From positions 2,241,001 through 2,305,000 of the forward strand of contig NZ_WTYZ01000001.1 of NCBI RefSeq assembly GCF_009827455.1: a stretch of 64,000 nt of DNA, written 5' to 3'. The stretch comes from Pontixanthobacter aestiaquae (GTDB lineage: Bacteria > Pseudomonadota > Alphaproteobacteria > Sphingomonadales > Sphingomonadaceae). This document shows, in pieces, positions 17,021 through 25,392 of this stretch. The notes beneath the pieces are model-generated. The model saw only the letters and a list, made by a program, of their open reading frames with translations, did not search any database and was not told the DNA's origin. Numbering within the stretch: the stretch's first letter is position 1; the number at the start of each line of letters is the position of its first letter. The translations under genes were made by a program, and so were the position numbers.

Positions 17021-18331
17021 ATGGTCCCGCGTTATGCCCGCCCCGCAATGTCTGCCATCTGGGAGGCGGAAGCGCGCTACAAAATCTGGTTCGAGATTGA
17101 AGCACACGCAACCGAGAAACTGGGCGAACTCGGCGTAGTTCCGGAAAGTGCGGCGAAAGCGCTGTGGGATTGGTGGGCGACTGATCCGGTCATCGACGTG
17201 CCTGCTATCGACGCCATCGAAGCGGTAACCAAGCATGATGTGATCGCCTTCCTGACATGGGTAGCCGAGCAAGTCGGTGACGAAGCCCGCTTCATGCATC
17301 AGGGCATGACCAGCTCGGACGTACTCGACACCACGCTCGCGGTCCAGTTGGCCCGCTCTGCGGACATATTGCTGGAAGACCTCGATCTGCTGCTCGCCGC
17401 GATTAAACGCCGCGCGGAGGAGCACAAATACACGCCCACCATCGGCCGCAGCCATGGCATCCACGCTGAGCCGGTGACCTTCGGCTTGAAGCTGGCGCAG
17501 GCCTATGCCGAGTTTGATCGCTGCAAAACACGTCTTATCGCTGCACGCGAAGAAATCGCCACCTGCGCGATCTCCGGCGCGGTTGGCACATTCGCCAATA
17601 TCGACCCCAGCGTCGAAGCACATGTCGCGGAGCAGCTGGGGCTGGCCATCGAGCCGATTTCTACGCAAGTCATTCCGCGTGATCGCCATGCGATGTTTTT
17701 CTCGACCCTGGCCGTGATCGCTGGCTCAATTGAGCGTGTCGCGGTCGAAGTCCGCCATCTTCAGCGCACCGAAGTGCTTGAAGCGGAAGAATATTTCTCT
17801 CCCGGGCAAAAAGGCAGTTCGGCAATGCCGCATAAGCGCAATCCGATCTTGACCGAGAATCTCACCGGCCAAGCCCGGATGATCCGTGGTTATGCGGTGC
17901 CTGCTCTGGAAAACGTCGCTCTGTGGCACGAGCGGGATATCTCGCACTCTTCGGTCGAGCGCTTCATCGGACCCGACGCCACAATCACTCTCGACTTTGC
18001 GCTGGGGCGTCTTACCGGCGTGATCGATAAGCTGCTCATTTATCCCGAACGTATGCAGAAAAACATGGACCGAATGGGCGGTCTGATTCATTCCCAACGT
18101 GTGCTGCTCGCACTAACGCAGGCCGGTGTCAGCCGCGAAGATGCGTACCGGCTCGTCCAACGCAACGCGATGAAAGTATGGGAATCCGACGGTGCGGTCG
18201 CGCTGCTGGATTTGCTCAAAGCGGATCAGGAAGTGACCGCCGCATTGTCGGTCGAGGACATCGAATCGAAGTTCGATCTCGATTACCATTTCAAGCAAGT
18301 CGACACGATTTTCGCGCGCGTGTTTGGCTGA
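17021..18331 (+). CDS. purB: Adenylosuccinate lyase
   Basis: Catalyses two fumarate-releasing steps of purine synthesis (SAICAR to AICAR, adenylosuccinate to AMP). The fumarase/aspartase signature SSAMPHKRNP lies at about residues 264-273, TSSDVLDTTLAVQL and IGRSHGIHAEP carry further active-site residues, and the C-terminal ADSL domain is present (436 aa, normal). A near-ideal ribosome binding site, CTCCGGAG, precedes the ATG. A possible promoter upstream has CTTGCC near 16962 and a CCTAG core near 16979, but this is weak. Confidence 0.97.
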   Translation: MVPRYARPAMSAIWEAEARYKIWFEIEAHATEKLGELGVVPESAAKALWDWWATDPVIDVPAIDAIEAVTKHDVIAFLTWVAEQVGDEARFMHQGMTSSDVLDTTLAVQLARSADILLEDLDLLLAAIKRRAEEHKYTPTIGRSHGIHAEPVTFGLKLAQAYAEFDRCKTRLIAAREEIATCAISGAVGTFANIDPSVEAHVAEQLGLAIEPISTQVIPRDRHAMFFSTLAVIAGSIERVAVEVRHLQRTEVLEAEEYFSPGQKGSSAMPHKRNPILTENLTGQARMIRGYAVPALENVALWHERDISHSSVERFIGPDATITLDFALGRLTGVIDKLLIYPERMQKNMDRMGGLIHSQRVLLALTQAGVSREDAYRLVQRNAMKVWESDGAVALLDLLKADQEVTAALSVEDIESKFDLDYHFKQVDTIFARVFG

Positions 18332-18423
18332 CGACACTGCCGTGAAGTCGGCACCGCGAGTCGTGCCCTTCACTTCGCAAGACAACCCGCCTAGCATCCC
18401 CACAACGCTAACGGAGTAACGCA

Positions 18424-18798
18424 ATGAGAATCGTTCGTACCATCCTGTGGATCATATTGGCGGTGGTGGTAACGATCTTTGTCTATGTGAACTGGGGCGA
18501 ATCCCACAATGTGATCATCTGGCCGCGCGAAGGTGGCAAGAGCATCCTGTTCGACTGGCCAGTCGGGTTCATCGCCATCGTGTTCTTTCTCGCAGGCTTC
18601 CTGCCTATGTGGCTGTTCCATCGCGGCGTGAAATGGCGCCTTAACCGCCGGATCAAGACACTTGAGAACGCCGCACATGCTGCCGCTGTATCGCCGCCTG
18701 TACAATCCGCTCCAACACCCGTTGACCCAACATCTGTTGAATCGCCCGACTCCGCTGAGAAACTAAAACCAACGCCAACTCCATCGAGCCAACCATGA
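18424..18798 (+). CDS. LapA-domain (DUF1049) membrane protein
   Basis: A 124-aa protein with two membrane helices (about residues 5-22 and 46-66) flanking NWGESHNVIIWPREGG, the layout of the lipopolysaccharide assembly LapA domain, followed by a basic segment and a proline/serine-rich tail. LapA in Escherichia coli controls LPS synthesis through FtsH-dependent turnover of LpxC; whether that holds here is unknown. The stop overlaps the pyrF start by four bases (ATGA). A LapA-domain gene just before pyrF and trpF is common in alphaproteobacteria. Confidence 0.85.
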   Translation: MRIVRTILWIILAVVVTIFVYVNWGESHNVIIWPREGGKSILFDWPVGFIAIVFFLAGFLPMWLFHRGVKWRLNRRIKTLENAAHAAAVSPPVQSAPTPVDPTSVESPDSAEKLKPTPTPSSQP

Positions 18799-19469
18799 GC
18801 AATCCGGTCTATGTCGCGCTGGACCTGCCGCAGCTGGAGGCGGCCAAAGCCCTTGCGGAAAAGGTCAAAGCGCATGTCGGCGGAGTAAAGCTCGGCCTCG
18901 AATTCTTCTGTGCGCACGGATCGCATGGCGTCCATGAAATCGCGCAAGTCGGACTACCGATTTTCCTCGATCTGAAACTGCACGACATTCCCAATACGGT
19001 CGCGGGCGCAATGCAGGCGATTCATGTGCTGGAACCCTCTATCGTCACAGTTCACGCCAGCGGCGGTCGCGCTATGTTGGAAGACGCGAAAGCCGCAGCC
19101 AGCGAACATACCAAGGTTGTCGCAGTCACGATGCTCACCAGCCTCGACGAACGCGATCTCGTGCGGACCGGCGTTGGCGGTACACCGCATGACCACGTTA
19201 TGCGCCTGACCGAACTCGCGCATGACTCGGGCATCGACGGCATCGTCTGCTCCGGCCAGGAAGTCGCCGCTGCGCACAAGCAATGGAAAGATGGTTTCTT
19301 CGTCGTCCCCGGCCTGCGCCCGGCAGGAAGCGCAGCAGGTGACCAGAAACGCGTCGTTAGCCCGCGCAAGGCTCGCGATGACGGGGCCAGTGTGCTGGTC
19401 ATCGGACGGCCAATCAGCCGCGCAGCCGATCCGGTGCAGGCAGCGCGGGACATCGAAGCGACGCTGTAA
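18795..19469 (+). CDS. pyrF: Orotidine-5'-phosphate decarboxylase
   Basis: Last step of UMP synthesis. The catalytic signature DLKLHDIPNT contains the essential lysine (K61), with VTVHASGG and the phosphate-binding GRPISRAADP near the C-terminus; 224 aa is usual for the short bacterial form. It is translationally coupled to the LapA-domain gene and is followed, 66 bases later, by the beta-lactamase-like gene on the same strand. Confidence 0.97.
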   Translation: MSNPVYVALDLPQLEAAKALAEKVKAHVGGVKLGLEFFCAHGSHGVHEIAQVGLPIFLDLKLHDIPNTVAGAMQAIHVLEPSIVTVHASGGRAMLEDAKAAASEHTKVVAVTMLTSLDERDLVRTGVGGTPHDHVMRLTELAHDSGIDGIVCSGQEVAAAHKQWKDGFFVVPGLRPAGSAAGDQKRVVSPRKARDDGASVLVIGRPISRAADPVQAARDIEATL

Positions 19470-19535
19470 CAAGGCTCTCGGAATGACCGCAGCAGTGGCT
19501 ACCTATGTGATCCCACCATCCGGTGAAATATCGAT

Positions 19536-20342
19536 ATGAAGCGTATGGCGCACAGCTTGTTTTCGGCGATTCTCTTTGCTGCCACGCTTGCGGTGACAGG
19601 CTGCACCTATCGCGAAATACGCCCCTCTATAGCCATCCAAGAGGCCGAGCGCGCCGATATCATCCGTTTTGCGGGGCTAAGTTTCCAGCAGCTTGCTCCG
19701 ACCGTCTGGCAACATACATCTTACCTTGATCTGCCGGGCTTCGGCGCGGTGCCATCTAACGGGCTGATCGTGGTGCACGGTGACACATCCATATTGGTAG
19801 ACACGGGCTGGACTGCGTCCCAGACCGATGTGATCATCGCATGGGCCGCGAGTGAGCTGAACCGCCCTATCCGCGCCGCAGTGATCACTCATGCGCATAG
19901 CGATGCCATGGGCGGCATTGATGCGCTGCATAGCGCCGGTGTCGCCACCTATGCGCATCCGATGACCAACCGTATCGCGCCGGACAAACAGCTAACGCCG
20001 GCGCAGAACAAGTTGATATTTGATGGTGACGGATGGGCGAGAAACCCGGAGGATATGTCCCTTGCGCCGCTGCGCCTTTATTATCCGGGGCCCGGCCATA
20101 CTACCGATAACATAACAGTCGGCGTTATGGGCACATCTGTCGCGTTCGCAGGAGGCTTGATAAAGGGATCAGACGCCAAATCGCTTGGCAATTTGAAAGA
20201 CGCGAACACAGACTATTACGCACAGGCGGTTCGTAACTTTGAAACCGCATTTCCAGATGCCAGCGTCATTGCCATGAGCAACTCGACCGCCGAAGACCGC
20301 GATGCGATTGAGCGTACGTTGAAGTTGGCAAAGGAGCTTTAG
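19536..20342 (+). CDS. NDM-like subclass B1 metallo-beta-lactamase homologue, Zn2 site degenerate
   Basis: A 268-aa lipoprotein (lipobox VTGC, C23) that resembles NDM-1 along its whole length, including the lipid anchor, EIRPSI after the lipobox, LAPTVWQHTSYLD, GFGAVPSNGLIV and YPGPGHTTDNITVG. The Zn1 ligands are intact: H119 and H121 (THAHSD) and H188. Of the Zn2 ligands only D123 remains; the position of NDM-1 C208 is G207 (FAGGLIK) and that of H250 is N249 (MSNS). The substrate-contacting Lys and Asn (K210, N219) are conserved. True dizinc carbapenemase activity is therefore doubtful; a mono-zinc or altered hydrolase is possible. It lies downstream of pyrF and is followed by a bleMBL-like stub and then trpF, the gene order of NDM plasmids. 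Confidence 0.9.
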   Translation: MKRMAHSLFSAILFAATLAVTGCTYREIRPSIAIQEAERADIIRFAGLSFQQLAPTVWQHTSYLDLPGFGAVPSNGLIVVHGDTSILVDTGWTASQTDVIIAWAASELNRPIRAAVITHAHSDAMGGIDALHSAGVATYAHPMTNRIAPDKQLTPAQNKLIFDGDGWARNPEDMSLAPLRLYYPGPGHTTDNITVGVMGTSVAFAGGLIKGSDAKSLGNLKDANTDYYAQAVRNFETAFPDASVIAMSNSTAEDRDAIERTLKLAKEL

Positions 20343-20345
20343 CAC

Positions 20346-20411
20346 ATGACTGATATCGCAACGCCCAACCTGCCTTCGCGCGATCTATTCCGGATCGACA
20401 TCATCGATTAA
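20346..20411 (+). pseudogene. Truncated start of a bleMBL-like (VOC family) gene
   Basis: Four bases after the beta-lactamase stop an ATG preceded by AAAGGAG opens MTDIATPNLPSRD, which matches the start of the bleomycin-binding protein BleMBL (MADHVTPNLPSRD) and its VOC relatives. Similarity ends at about 20384, exactly where the convergent lipoprotein gene ends, and the frame stops at 20409-20411 after 21 codons. The rest of the roughly 120-codon gene is missing. It looks like a deletion or replacement that removed the body of the gene and left its ribosome binding site and first 13 codons. Confidence 0.7.
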
Positions 20412-20876
20412 TTCAACGTTTGCGCCTTCTCTGTTCTCGGATGACTCGCGCAAAAGTGTGCGCATCATGTCCGGCGAATCCACGTGATACCCTGCCACTT
20501 TGATGATGTCGCCAACCCGTTCCAATGTAAATATCTCTACGCCTGTGCCGCGCTCGAATTGCGTTTGCATTGTGATTACCAGGAAATTCCCTTGCGGCAC
20601 TTTCTCCAGTTTCCAACCGGACTGGGTGCTTTCCACATTCTTCCCAAGTATCCGCCTGATATTGGCAAGCAAGTCGAGGAAATCCTCTTTCTTGATCGCC
20701 TTCTTCATCTTTGAAGACGACCGAGCCCATATATCCTCAAATTCGCGGGCATCGTAGTGAAACTGGAAGTTCCGGACTTCGGTTTGTCCTTCTTCGATAT
20801 TTTCCTGAACACCGCAGGCCGCCAAAATCAGTGTAGCAAAAAAAACGATGAAGGCCCTTGGTATCCAGTTTGTCAT
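20385..20876 (-). CDS. Predicted lipoprotein of unknown function
   Basis: A 163-aa protein with an uncleaved start MTNWIPRAFI, hydrophobic segment and lipobox LAAC (C21), then a mixed alpha/beta domain (FHYDAREFEDIW, KEDFLDLLANIRRILGK, GWKLEKVPQGNFLVITMQTQ) reminiscent of DUF4019/DUF3887-like NTF2-type folds; that comparison is tentative. The start at 20876 has CGGGG upstream. Its 3' end abuts the truncated bleMBL-like start, and it lies on the opposite strand between the beta-lactamase and trpF, so it is the probable product of the rearrangement that destroyed the middle gene. Confidence 0.75.
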   Translation of the reverse strand: MTNWIPRAFIVFFATLILAACGVQENIEEGQTEVRNFQFHYDAREFEDIWARSSSKMKKAIKKEDFLDLLANIRRILGKNVESTQSGWKLEKVPQGNFLVITMQTQFERGTGVEIFTLERVGDIIKVAGYHVDSPDMMRTLLRESSENREGANVELIDDVDPE

Positions 20877-20983
20877 TAGCACCCCGAGAATGTATATGTC
20901 TTTGTTGTTGCCTACTTTCCTGTGAACCTGCAAGCCTCGGCCCCCTTGTCTTGCGTATTTGGTCGTCTAAGTGCTCACTTCTG

Positions 20984-21616
20984 ATGACCACTCAAATCAA
21001 AATCTGCGGAATCACCACCTCCGAAGCAATGAGCGCAGCTCTTGATGCAGGCGCAACGCATATCGGGCTTGTATATTTCGAGCCCAGCCCGCGCCATATT
21101 GCATTGCCCGATGCATCCCGGCTGAGGGCGATGGCGCGCGGGAGAGCGAAGGCAGTTCTATTGCTCGTCAATGCCGACATCGAGACTACATCGCGCGCAA
21201 TAGAGGCTGTGAAGCCCGATGTGATCCAGTTCCACGGCAATGAAACACCCGAATGGTGCGCTCTGGTTAGTGACCAGTTGAAGCTGGAGGTGTGGAAAGC
21301 GCTGGGAGTCAAAGACGCACCAACCCTCGCAAAATCTGCCCGTTATGACGGTAAAGTCGACCGGCTGTTGTTTGATGCCCCGGCTAAGGCGCTACCCGGA
21401 GGTACAGGCACGAGCTTCGACTGGAGCTTGCTGACCGAATTCGACCATCAGATGCCATGGGGTCTTGCCGGAGGTCTTACTCCCGACAATGTAGCGGAAG
21501 CGATCAGGCAAACCGGTACGGGGCTGGTCGACACGTCATCGGGTGTAGAGAGCGCACCAGGCGTCAAAGACGAGGCAAAAATTAGAGCATTCTGTGAGGC
21601 AGTTCGCGCCGCCTGA
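20984..21616 (+). CDS. trpF: Phosphoribosylanthranilate isomerase
   Basis: Third step of tryptophan synthesis from anthranilate. The family opening IKICGITT (residues 5-12, with the catalytic cysteine), the catalytic Asp in LLFDAPAK and the phosphate-binding GLVDTSSGVESAPG are present; length is 210 aa. I start at the ATG at 20984 because upstream in-frame codons show no similarity. TrpF here precedes trpB, but two outer-membrane genes on the other strand separate them, and a bidirectional terminator follows trpF. In NDM plasmids a trpF gene is found in the same relative position after blaNDM and bleMBL. Confidence 0.96.
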   Translation: MTTQIKICGITTSEAMSAALDAGATHIGLVYFEPSPRHIALPDASRLRAMARGRAKAVLLLVNADIETTSRAIEAVKPDVIQFHGNETPEWCALVSDQLKLEVWKALGVKDAPTLAKSARYDGKVDRLLFDAPAKALPGGTGTSFDWSLLTEFDHQMPWGLAGGLTPDNVAEAIRQTGTGLVDTSSGVESAPGVKDEAKIRAFCEAVRAA

Positions 21617-21622
21617 ATCGAA

Positions 21623-21648
21623 AAGGGCGGCCCAAAAGAGCCGCCCTT
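21623..21648. terminator. Bidirectional terminator between trpF and an outer-membrane gene
   Basis: Nine-base stem AAGGGCGGC with an eight-base A-rich loop. On the minus strand it is followed by TTTTCGATT. The same hairpin, nearly base for base, recurs at 22338-22363. Confidence 0.85.
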
Positions 21649-21673
21649 CCCGTATTAGATTTGATCTGGAAGC

Positions 21674-22159
21674 TTAGAAACGCATTCCGAGCCCGACTGC
21701 GACGCCACGGTAGTTGGGGTTGCCACCATTCGCTAGGAATTCGCGATATTCCATCTTTCCGTAAAGGCTCTCGCCAAACGGAACTTGGAAACCGCCGCCA
21801 ACGCTCCAAGCATCGCCGCATGTAGCGCATGGCTTGGTCTGATAACCGCCGGCCACGTACAGCTTGCCTCCACCTTCGGTAACCACCCCAAGGCGGGCAC
21901 TGCCGCCTACGGTCACGCGGGTGTTGTTAGCAAATATCTTGTCTGCGGAGGCTTCGATACCCATAAAACCGCCCTTGCCGAAATCATAATCATAGCCGGC
22001 ACCAATACCGCCGAAAAAGTCGGAATCGCCGCCACCGATGAGGATACCGGTACGCCCTTCAACACGGACTTCTCCATTTGCGCCGTCGCTGTCCTGTGCG
22101 AATACTGGCGAGGCGAAGGCTGCCGTTGCAGCAGCCACTATAATTGCAAAATTGCGCAT
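21674..22159 (-). CDS. Outer-membrane beta-barrel protein (161 aa)
   Basis: Signal peptide MRNFAIIVAAATAAFASPVF ending at AQ, then alternating strands rich in Gly, Tyr and Phe (FFGGIGAGYDYDFG, GFMGIEASADKIFAN, SARLGVVTEGGGKLYVAGGY) and a C-terminal GLGMRF ending in phenylalanine, the signal for BAM-dependent insertion. This is the small 8-strand OmpA/opacity-like fold. Two cysteines in PCATCGDAW probably form a loop disulfide. It is a paralogue of the next gene upstream and shares its terminator sequence, so the pair arose by tandem duplication. Function is unknown. Confidence 0.85.
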   Translation of the reverse strand: MRNFAIIVAAATAAFASPVFAQDSDGANGEVRVEGRTGILIGGGDSDFFGGIGAGYDYDFGKGGFMGIEASADKIFANNTRVTVGGSARLGVVTEGGGKLYVAGGYQTKPCATCGDAWSVGGGFQVPFGESLYGKMEYREFLANGGNPNYRGVAVGLGMRF

Positions 22160-22337
22160 GAAATAAATTCCTTTTTCAATAGCCGTCTCGGCCATTCAAG
22201 AAAAACAAGTTATCTCGCCCGTCTGAAAGTGCAACGAAATTGAATGCCAAAGAAGTTGAACGAATTTGATTGTGACAATTTCGCCACTTCGGGCGGACTG
22301 TATCACGAATGTGCTGGCGCTCACGACACAAACGGAA

Positions 22338-22363
22338 AAGGGCGGCCTAAAAGAGCCGCCCTT
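22338..22363 (-). terminator. Intrinsic terminator of the 202-aa outer-membrane gene
   Basis: The AAGGGCGGC/GCCGCCCTT hairpin followed on the minus strand by TTTTCCGTTTG. It is nearly identical to the hairpin at 21623-21648. Confidence 0.85.
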
Positions 22364-22386
22364 CCCGATCGTGATTCAAGCGTTTC

Positions 22387-22995
22387 TTAGAATTTGAAGC
22401 CAACACCCACAACACCTTGATGGCGCGATAGGTCAAGCCCGGTCAACGCGCCGCCGATGCGGAGTTCACCATAGTCGCTGTAGCGATACTCGCCGCGAAC
22501 AAATGCCGATTCGCCCAAGGGGAATTCTGCACCAACGCCCAGACGGAATCCGTCGAGATCATCGGCAAGCTCTACCAGCGTGGTGCCATCATCATATTCG
22601 CTGCCGATACGGGCATTGGTGTAGCCACCTTTGGCATAGACGATGCCGCCGCCGCCAAGCGATGCGCCGACGCGAACGCCAACATACAGATCACGCTCCG
22701 CACCGATCTCGACACGGTCACCAGCGATCAGGACGTTCGTGTCGCTAGCGCCGACCGAAGAATCGGCATATTCGGCTTCGATACCGACCACTGCGCCGCC
22801 AAGATCGAAATCGTATCCTGCGGTAACGCCGTAGAGGATGTCTTCTTCGCTTCCGTCTTCGATATTGACGCTGTCGATACCGGTGATGATAGCCACGCGC
22901 GCGCCAGTAGCGTCATCGCTATCCTGCGCCAAAGCTGGTGTTGCGCCAACAACGGCAATCGCCGCAGCGGTGAGTGTAAGTCCAATCTTACGCAT
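22387..22995 (-). CDS. Outer-membrane beta-barrel protein (202 aa)
   Basis: Signal peptide MRKIGLTLTAAAIAVVGATP ending at ALAQ, acidic linker DSDDATG, then eight or so amphipathic strands (YGVTAGYDFDLGGAVVGIEA, LYVGVRVGASLGGGGIVYAK, FVRGEYRYSDYGELRI) and a terminal phenylalanine in GVGFKF. It belongs to the same opacity/OmpA-like small barrel group as its neighbour, common in Erythrobacteraceae. The 215 bases between it and divergent trpB are AT-rich and presumably hold both promoters; I see no clear boxes. Confidence 0.86.
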   Translation of the reverse strand: MRKIGLTLTAAAIAVVGATPALAQDSDDATGARVAIITGIDSVNIEDGSEEDILYGVTAGYDFDLGGAVVGIEAEYADSSVGASDTNVLIAGDRVEIGAERDLYVGVRVGASLGGGGIVYAKGGYTNARIGSEYDDGTTLVELADDLDGFRLGVGAEFPLGESAFVRGEYRYSDYGELRIGGALTGLDLSRHQGVVGVGFKF

Positions 22996-23210
22996 AGAAA
23001 ATTCCTTTCAATTCAAACCGTCCGGGTAAAGGGGGTGAACGGCGTGGGGAATTATGTCGGCCCTCAAACCTGAACTTCAACTGACAAATTTCACGAAAGG
23101 ATACATTTTTGAATATGTCGCATTAATGCAACTATACGTTAATTGGAGATACAGAATTGTAATCAAAGTGACCGCTGGACAGGCCAGCTGAGCTCTGCCA
23201 ATCGGGTCCC

Positions 23211-24422
23211 ATGAACGCCCCTAATTCCTACCGCACCCAACCTGACGATAATGGCCATTTTGGCGATTATGGCGGGCGCTATGTAGCCGAAACCTTAATG
23301 CCGCTGATCCTCGATCTGGAGCGCGAATATCGTGCTGCCCAGGCGGACCCTGCATTTCAGGCAGAATTCGACGATCTGCTTGAACATTATGTCGGCCGCC
23401 CCAGTCCACTCTATTTCGCCGAACGGTTGACTGAGGCTGTCGGAGGGGCACAGGTGTGGTTTAAGCGCGACGAGCTCAACCATACCGGCGCGCATAAGAT
23501 CAACAATTGTATCGGGCAGATCCTGCTTGCGATCCGCATGGGCAAGACGCGGATTATCGCCGAAACCGGCGCGGGCCAGCACGGTGTGGCCACAGCCACC
23601 GTCTGCGCACGCTTCGGCCTGCCCTGCGTGATCTATATGGGGGCCGAGGACGTGAAACGGCAATCGCCCAATGTGTTCCGCATGAAGCTGCTCGGCGCGG
23701 AAGTTGTCCCCGTCACCAGCGGCGGCGCGACGCTTAAGGATGCAATGAATGAGGGGCTGCGCGATTGGGTCGCGAATGTGCATGACACCTTCTACATTAT
23801 CGGCACCGCTGCTGGCCCGCATCCCTACCCCGAAATGGTCCGCGATTTCCAAAGCGTTATTGGCAAAGAGGCGCGCGCGCAGATGCTGGATCGCACGGGC
23901 CGCCTACCAGACTTGCTGGTCGCTTGTATTGGCGGGGGATCGAACGCGCTCGGACTGTTCCACCCGTTTCTTGATGATCCCGATGTAAAAATGCTCGGCG
24001 TGGAGGCAGCGGGCCACGGCCTCGATGGAGACGAACACGCCGCCAGCCTCATGGGCGGCGCCCCCGGCGTGCTCCACGGAAACAAAACCTATCTGCTGCA
24101 GGACGAGGATGGCCAGATCACCGAAGGCCACTCGATCAGCGCGGGCCTCGACTATCCCGGCATCGGCCCCGAACACGCCTGGCTGAAAGAAAGCGGCCGT
24201 GTGGATTACACTGCCGTGACCGACAAAGAGGCGCTGGAAGGCTTCCAACTCCTGTGCCGTACCGAGGGCATTATCCCCGCTTTGGAGCCAAGCCATGCGA
24301 TTGCGGCAGTGGCGAAAGTGGCGAAGGAAATGCCGGACGATGCGATCATCCTCGCGAACCTATGCGGGCGCGGCGACAAGGATATCTTCACCGTGGCAGA
24401 GGCGCTTGGGGTGGAGATTTGA
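23211..24422 (+). CDS. trpB: Tryptophan synthase beta chain
   Basis: Condenses indole with serine using pyridoxal phosphate. The cofactor lysine is K96 in [17 protein letters not shown] binds the phosphate of PLP, and the substrate loop [11 protein letters not shown] is intact. Length is 403 aa, normal. It opens with [23 protein letters not shown] as alphaproteobacterial TrpB do. Its stop overlaps the TTG start of a small membrane gene. TrpA is not immediately downstream: two small membrane genes and two repeats intervene, and trpA has its own candidate promoter. Confidence 0.98.
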   Translation: MNAPNSYRTQPDDNGHFGDYGGRYVAETLMPLILDLEREYRAAQADPAFQAEFDDLLEHYVGRPSPLYFAERLTEAVGGAQVWFKRDELNHTGAHKINNCIGQILLAIRMGKTRIIAETGAGQHGVATATVCARFGLPCVIYMGAEDVKRQSPNVFRMKLLGAEVVPVTSGGATLKDAMNEGLRDWVANVHDTFYIIGTAAGPHPYPEMVRDFQSVIGKEARAQMLDRTGRLPDLLVACIGGGSNALGLFHPFLDDPDVKMLGVEAAGHGLDGDEHAASLMGGAPGVLHGNKTYLLQDEDGQITEGHSISAGLDYPGIGPEHAWLKESGRVDYTAVTDKEALEGFQLLCRTEGIIPALEPSHAIAAVAKVAKEMPDDAIILANLCGRGDKDIFTVAEALGVEI

Positions 24423-24703
24423 GGCGCGATTGGCGACTTCTTCTGTCCCTGCCGCTTTTGATGGCGTCAGCGATCTTGACGATACTTCACTTTACTCGAT
24501 CAGCAGATTGGTTCTTTGCTTGGGCAGCTCATGACGAGCAAGCGATACAAGACAAGTTTGGCGTGATTTCCCCGCCAGACTGTATCTATGATTGTTACGG
24601 CTGGGGCAGGTATCCGGGAGACTATTACGCATGGCCTGCATTCATAATGTTCGTAGCCGCAATCGGACTGGTGGCGTGGGCGTGGTGGAAACCGAAGTCG
24701 TGA
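24419..24703 (+). CDS. Small membrane protein after trpB
   Basis: A 94-aa product with two membrane segments (about residues 7-23 and 71-89) around a periplasmic-type loop with a cysteine pair and aromatic residues ([19 protein letters not shown]). I choose TTG at 24419 because it overlaps the trpB stop (TTGA), suggesting coupling; ATG at 24461 would cut into the first helix. Not recognised. The gene is an accessory insertion between trpB and trpA. Moderate confidence that it is expressed. Confidence 0.6.
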   Translation: MRRDWRLLLSLPLLMASAILTILHFTRSADWFFAWAAHDEQAIQDKFGVISPPDCIYDCYGWGRYPGDYYAWPAFIMFVAAIGLVAWAWWKPKS

Positions 24704-24731
24704 CATCTTTCGGAGCGAACTCCCTGACAAC

Positions 24732-24800
24732 CGTCATCCCCGACTTGATCGGGGATCCAGCTTACTTCTGGCTTGGAAAGAAGAAGCTGGATTATCTTCG
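24732..24800. repeat. REP-like palindromic repeat, family B copy 1
   Basis: Begins CGTCATCCCCGACTTGATCG, with an inner palindrome around GATC, followed by GATCCAGCTT and a later AAGCTGGAT that pair. A second copy opens identically at 25307. Confidence 0.75.
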
Positions 24801-24851
24801 GGCGGCTTCACCCCCTCGTTTTCCCGGGAATGAGAATGCGGGCATGATGAT

Positions 24852-25217
24852 ATGAATATCGACCTGAGACGCCTTGGATGGGCTTTGGCCATGATCGGAC
24901 TGGCTTTGGCGTTGATCGCGTCGGTCTTCGGCGTCAAAAACGACTGGCTGATTACAACTGCCCTATTGTTCTTTTTCGGAGGTTTTGCGCTATTGGGTGT
25001 TAGCGCAATTATTCGCCTTAAACGCGGACAATTAAGGCTGCGACCATGGCTTGCCCTGAAACAAGGGTTTATGTTTTTCCTACTCTTTTTAGGCATTCGG
25101 CTAGCATATATGTGGTGGGTTCCGAGTTTTGAGCAAAGCTTAAGCGAAGCGATTTTTGTAAGCGCCTTCACGGGAATTTGTTTCGGTCTTTGGCAGTCGG
25201 CCTACCGCAAGCCTTGA
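24852..25217 (+). CDS. Four-helix membrane protein of unknown function
   Basis: A 121-aa protein with four hydrophobic segments (about residues 9-26, 32-52, 70-90 and 98-114) joined by short loops, with a basic RLKRGQLRLRP linker in the middle. I do not recognise the family. Codon and base use look lower in GC than the flanking trp genes, as often seen for recently gained accessory genes. It is on the same strand as trpB and trpA but bounded on both sides by palindromic repeats. Confidence 0.6.
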   Translation: MNIDLRRLGWALAMIGLALALIASVFGVKNDWLITTALLFFFGGFALLGVSAIIRLKRGQLRLRPWLALKQGFMFFLLFLGIRLAYMWWVPSFEQSLSEAIFVSAFTGICFGLWQSAYRKP

Positions 25218-25306
25218 CGACCGCAAAAACTGCAATTGGGGTGGCGGCGTGGACGTGGTGAGAACCGAGGTTATGATCTCAATCCAAGTTAACACTCCCT
25301 CAACCG

Positions 25307-25392
25307 TCATCCCCGACTTGATCGGGAATCCAGCTTCTTCCGGCGCAGAGCAGAAGGCAGCGGGACCCCTGCTCAGAGGCCGGGGTGACGAT
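25307..25392. repeat. REP-like palindromic repeat, family B copy 2
   Basis: Opens CGTCATCCCCGACTTGATCG like 24732 and closes with CGGGGTGACGA, giving terminal inverted arms CGTCATCCCCG / CGGGGTGACG with one mismatch. Confidence 0.78.
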
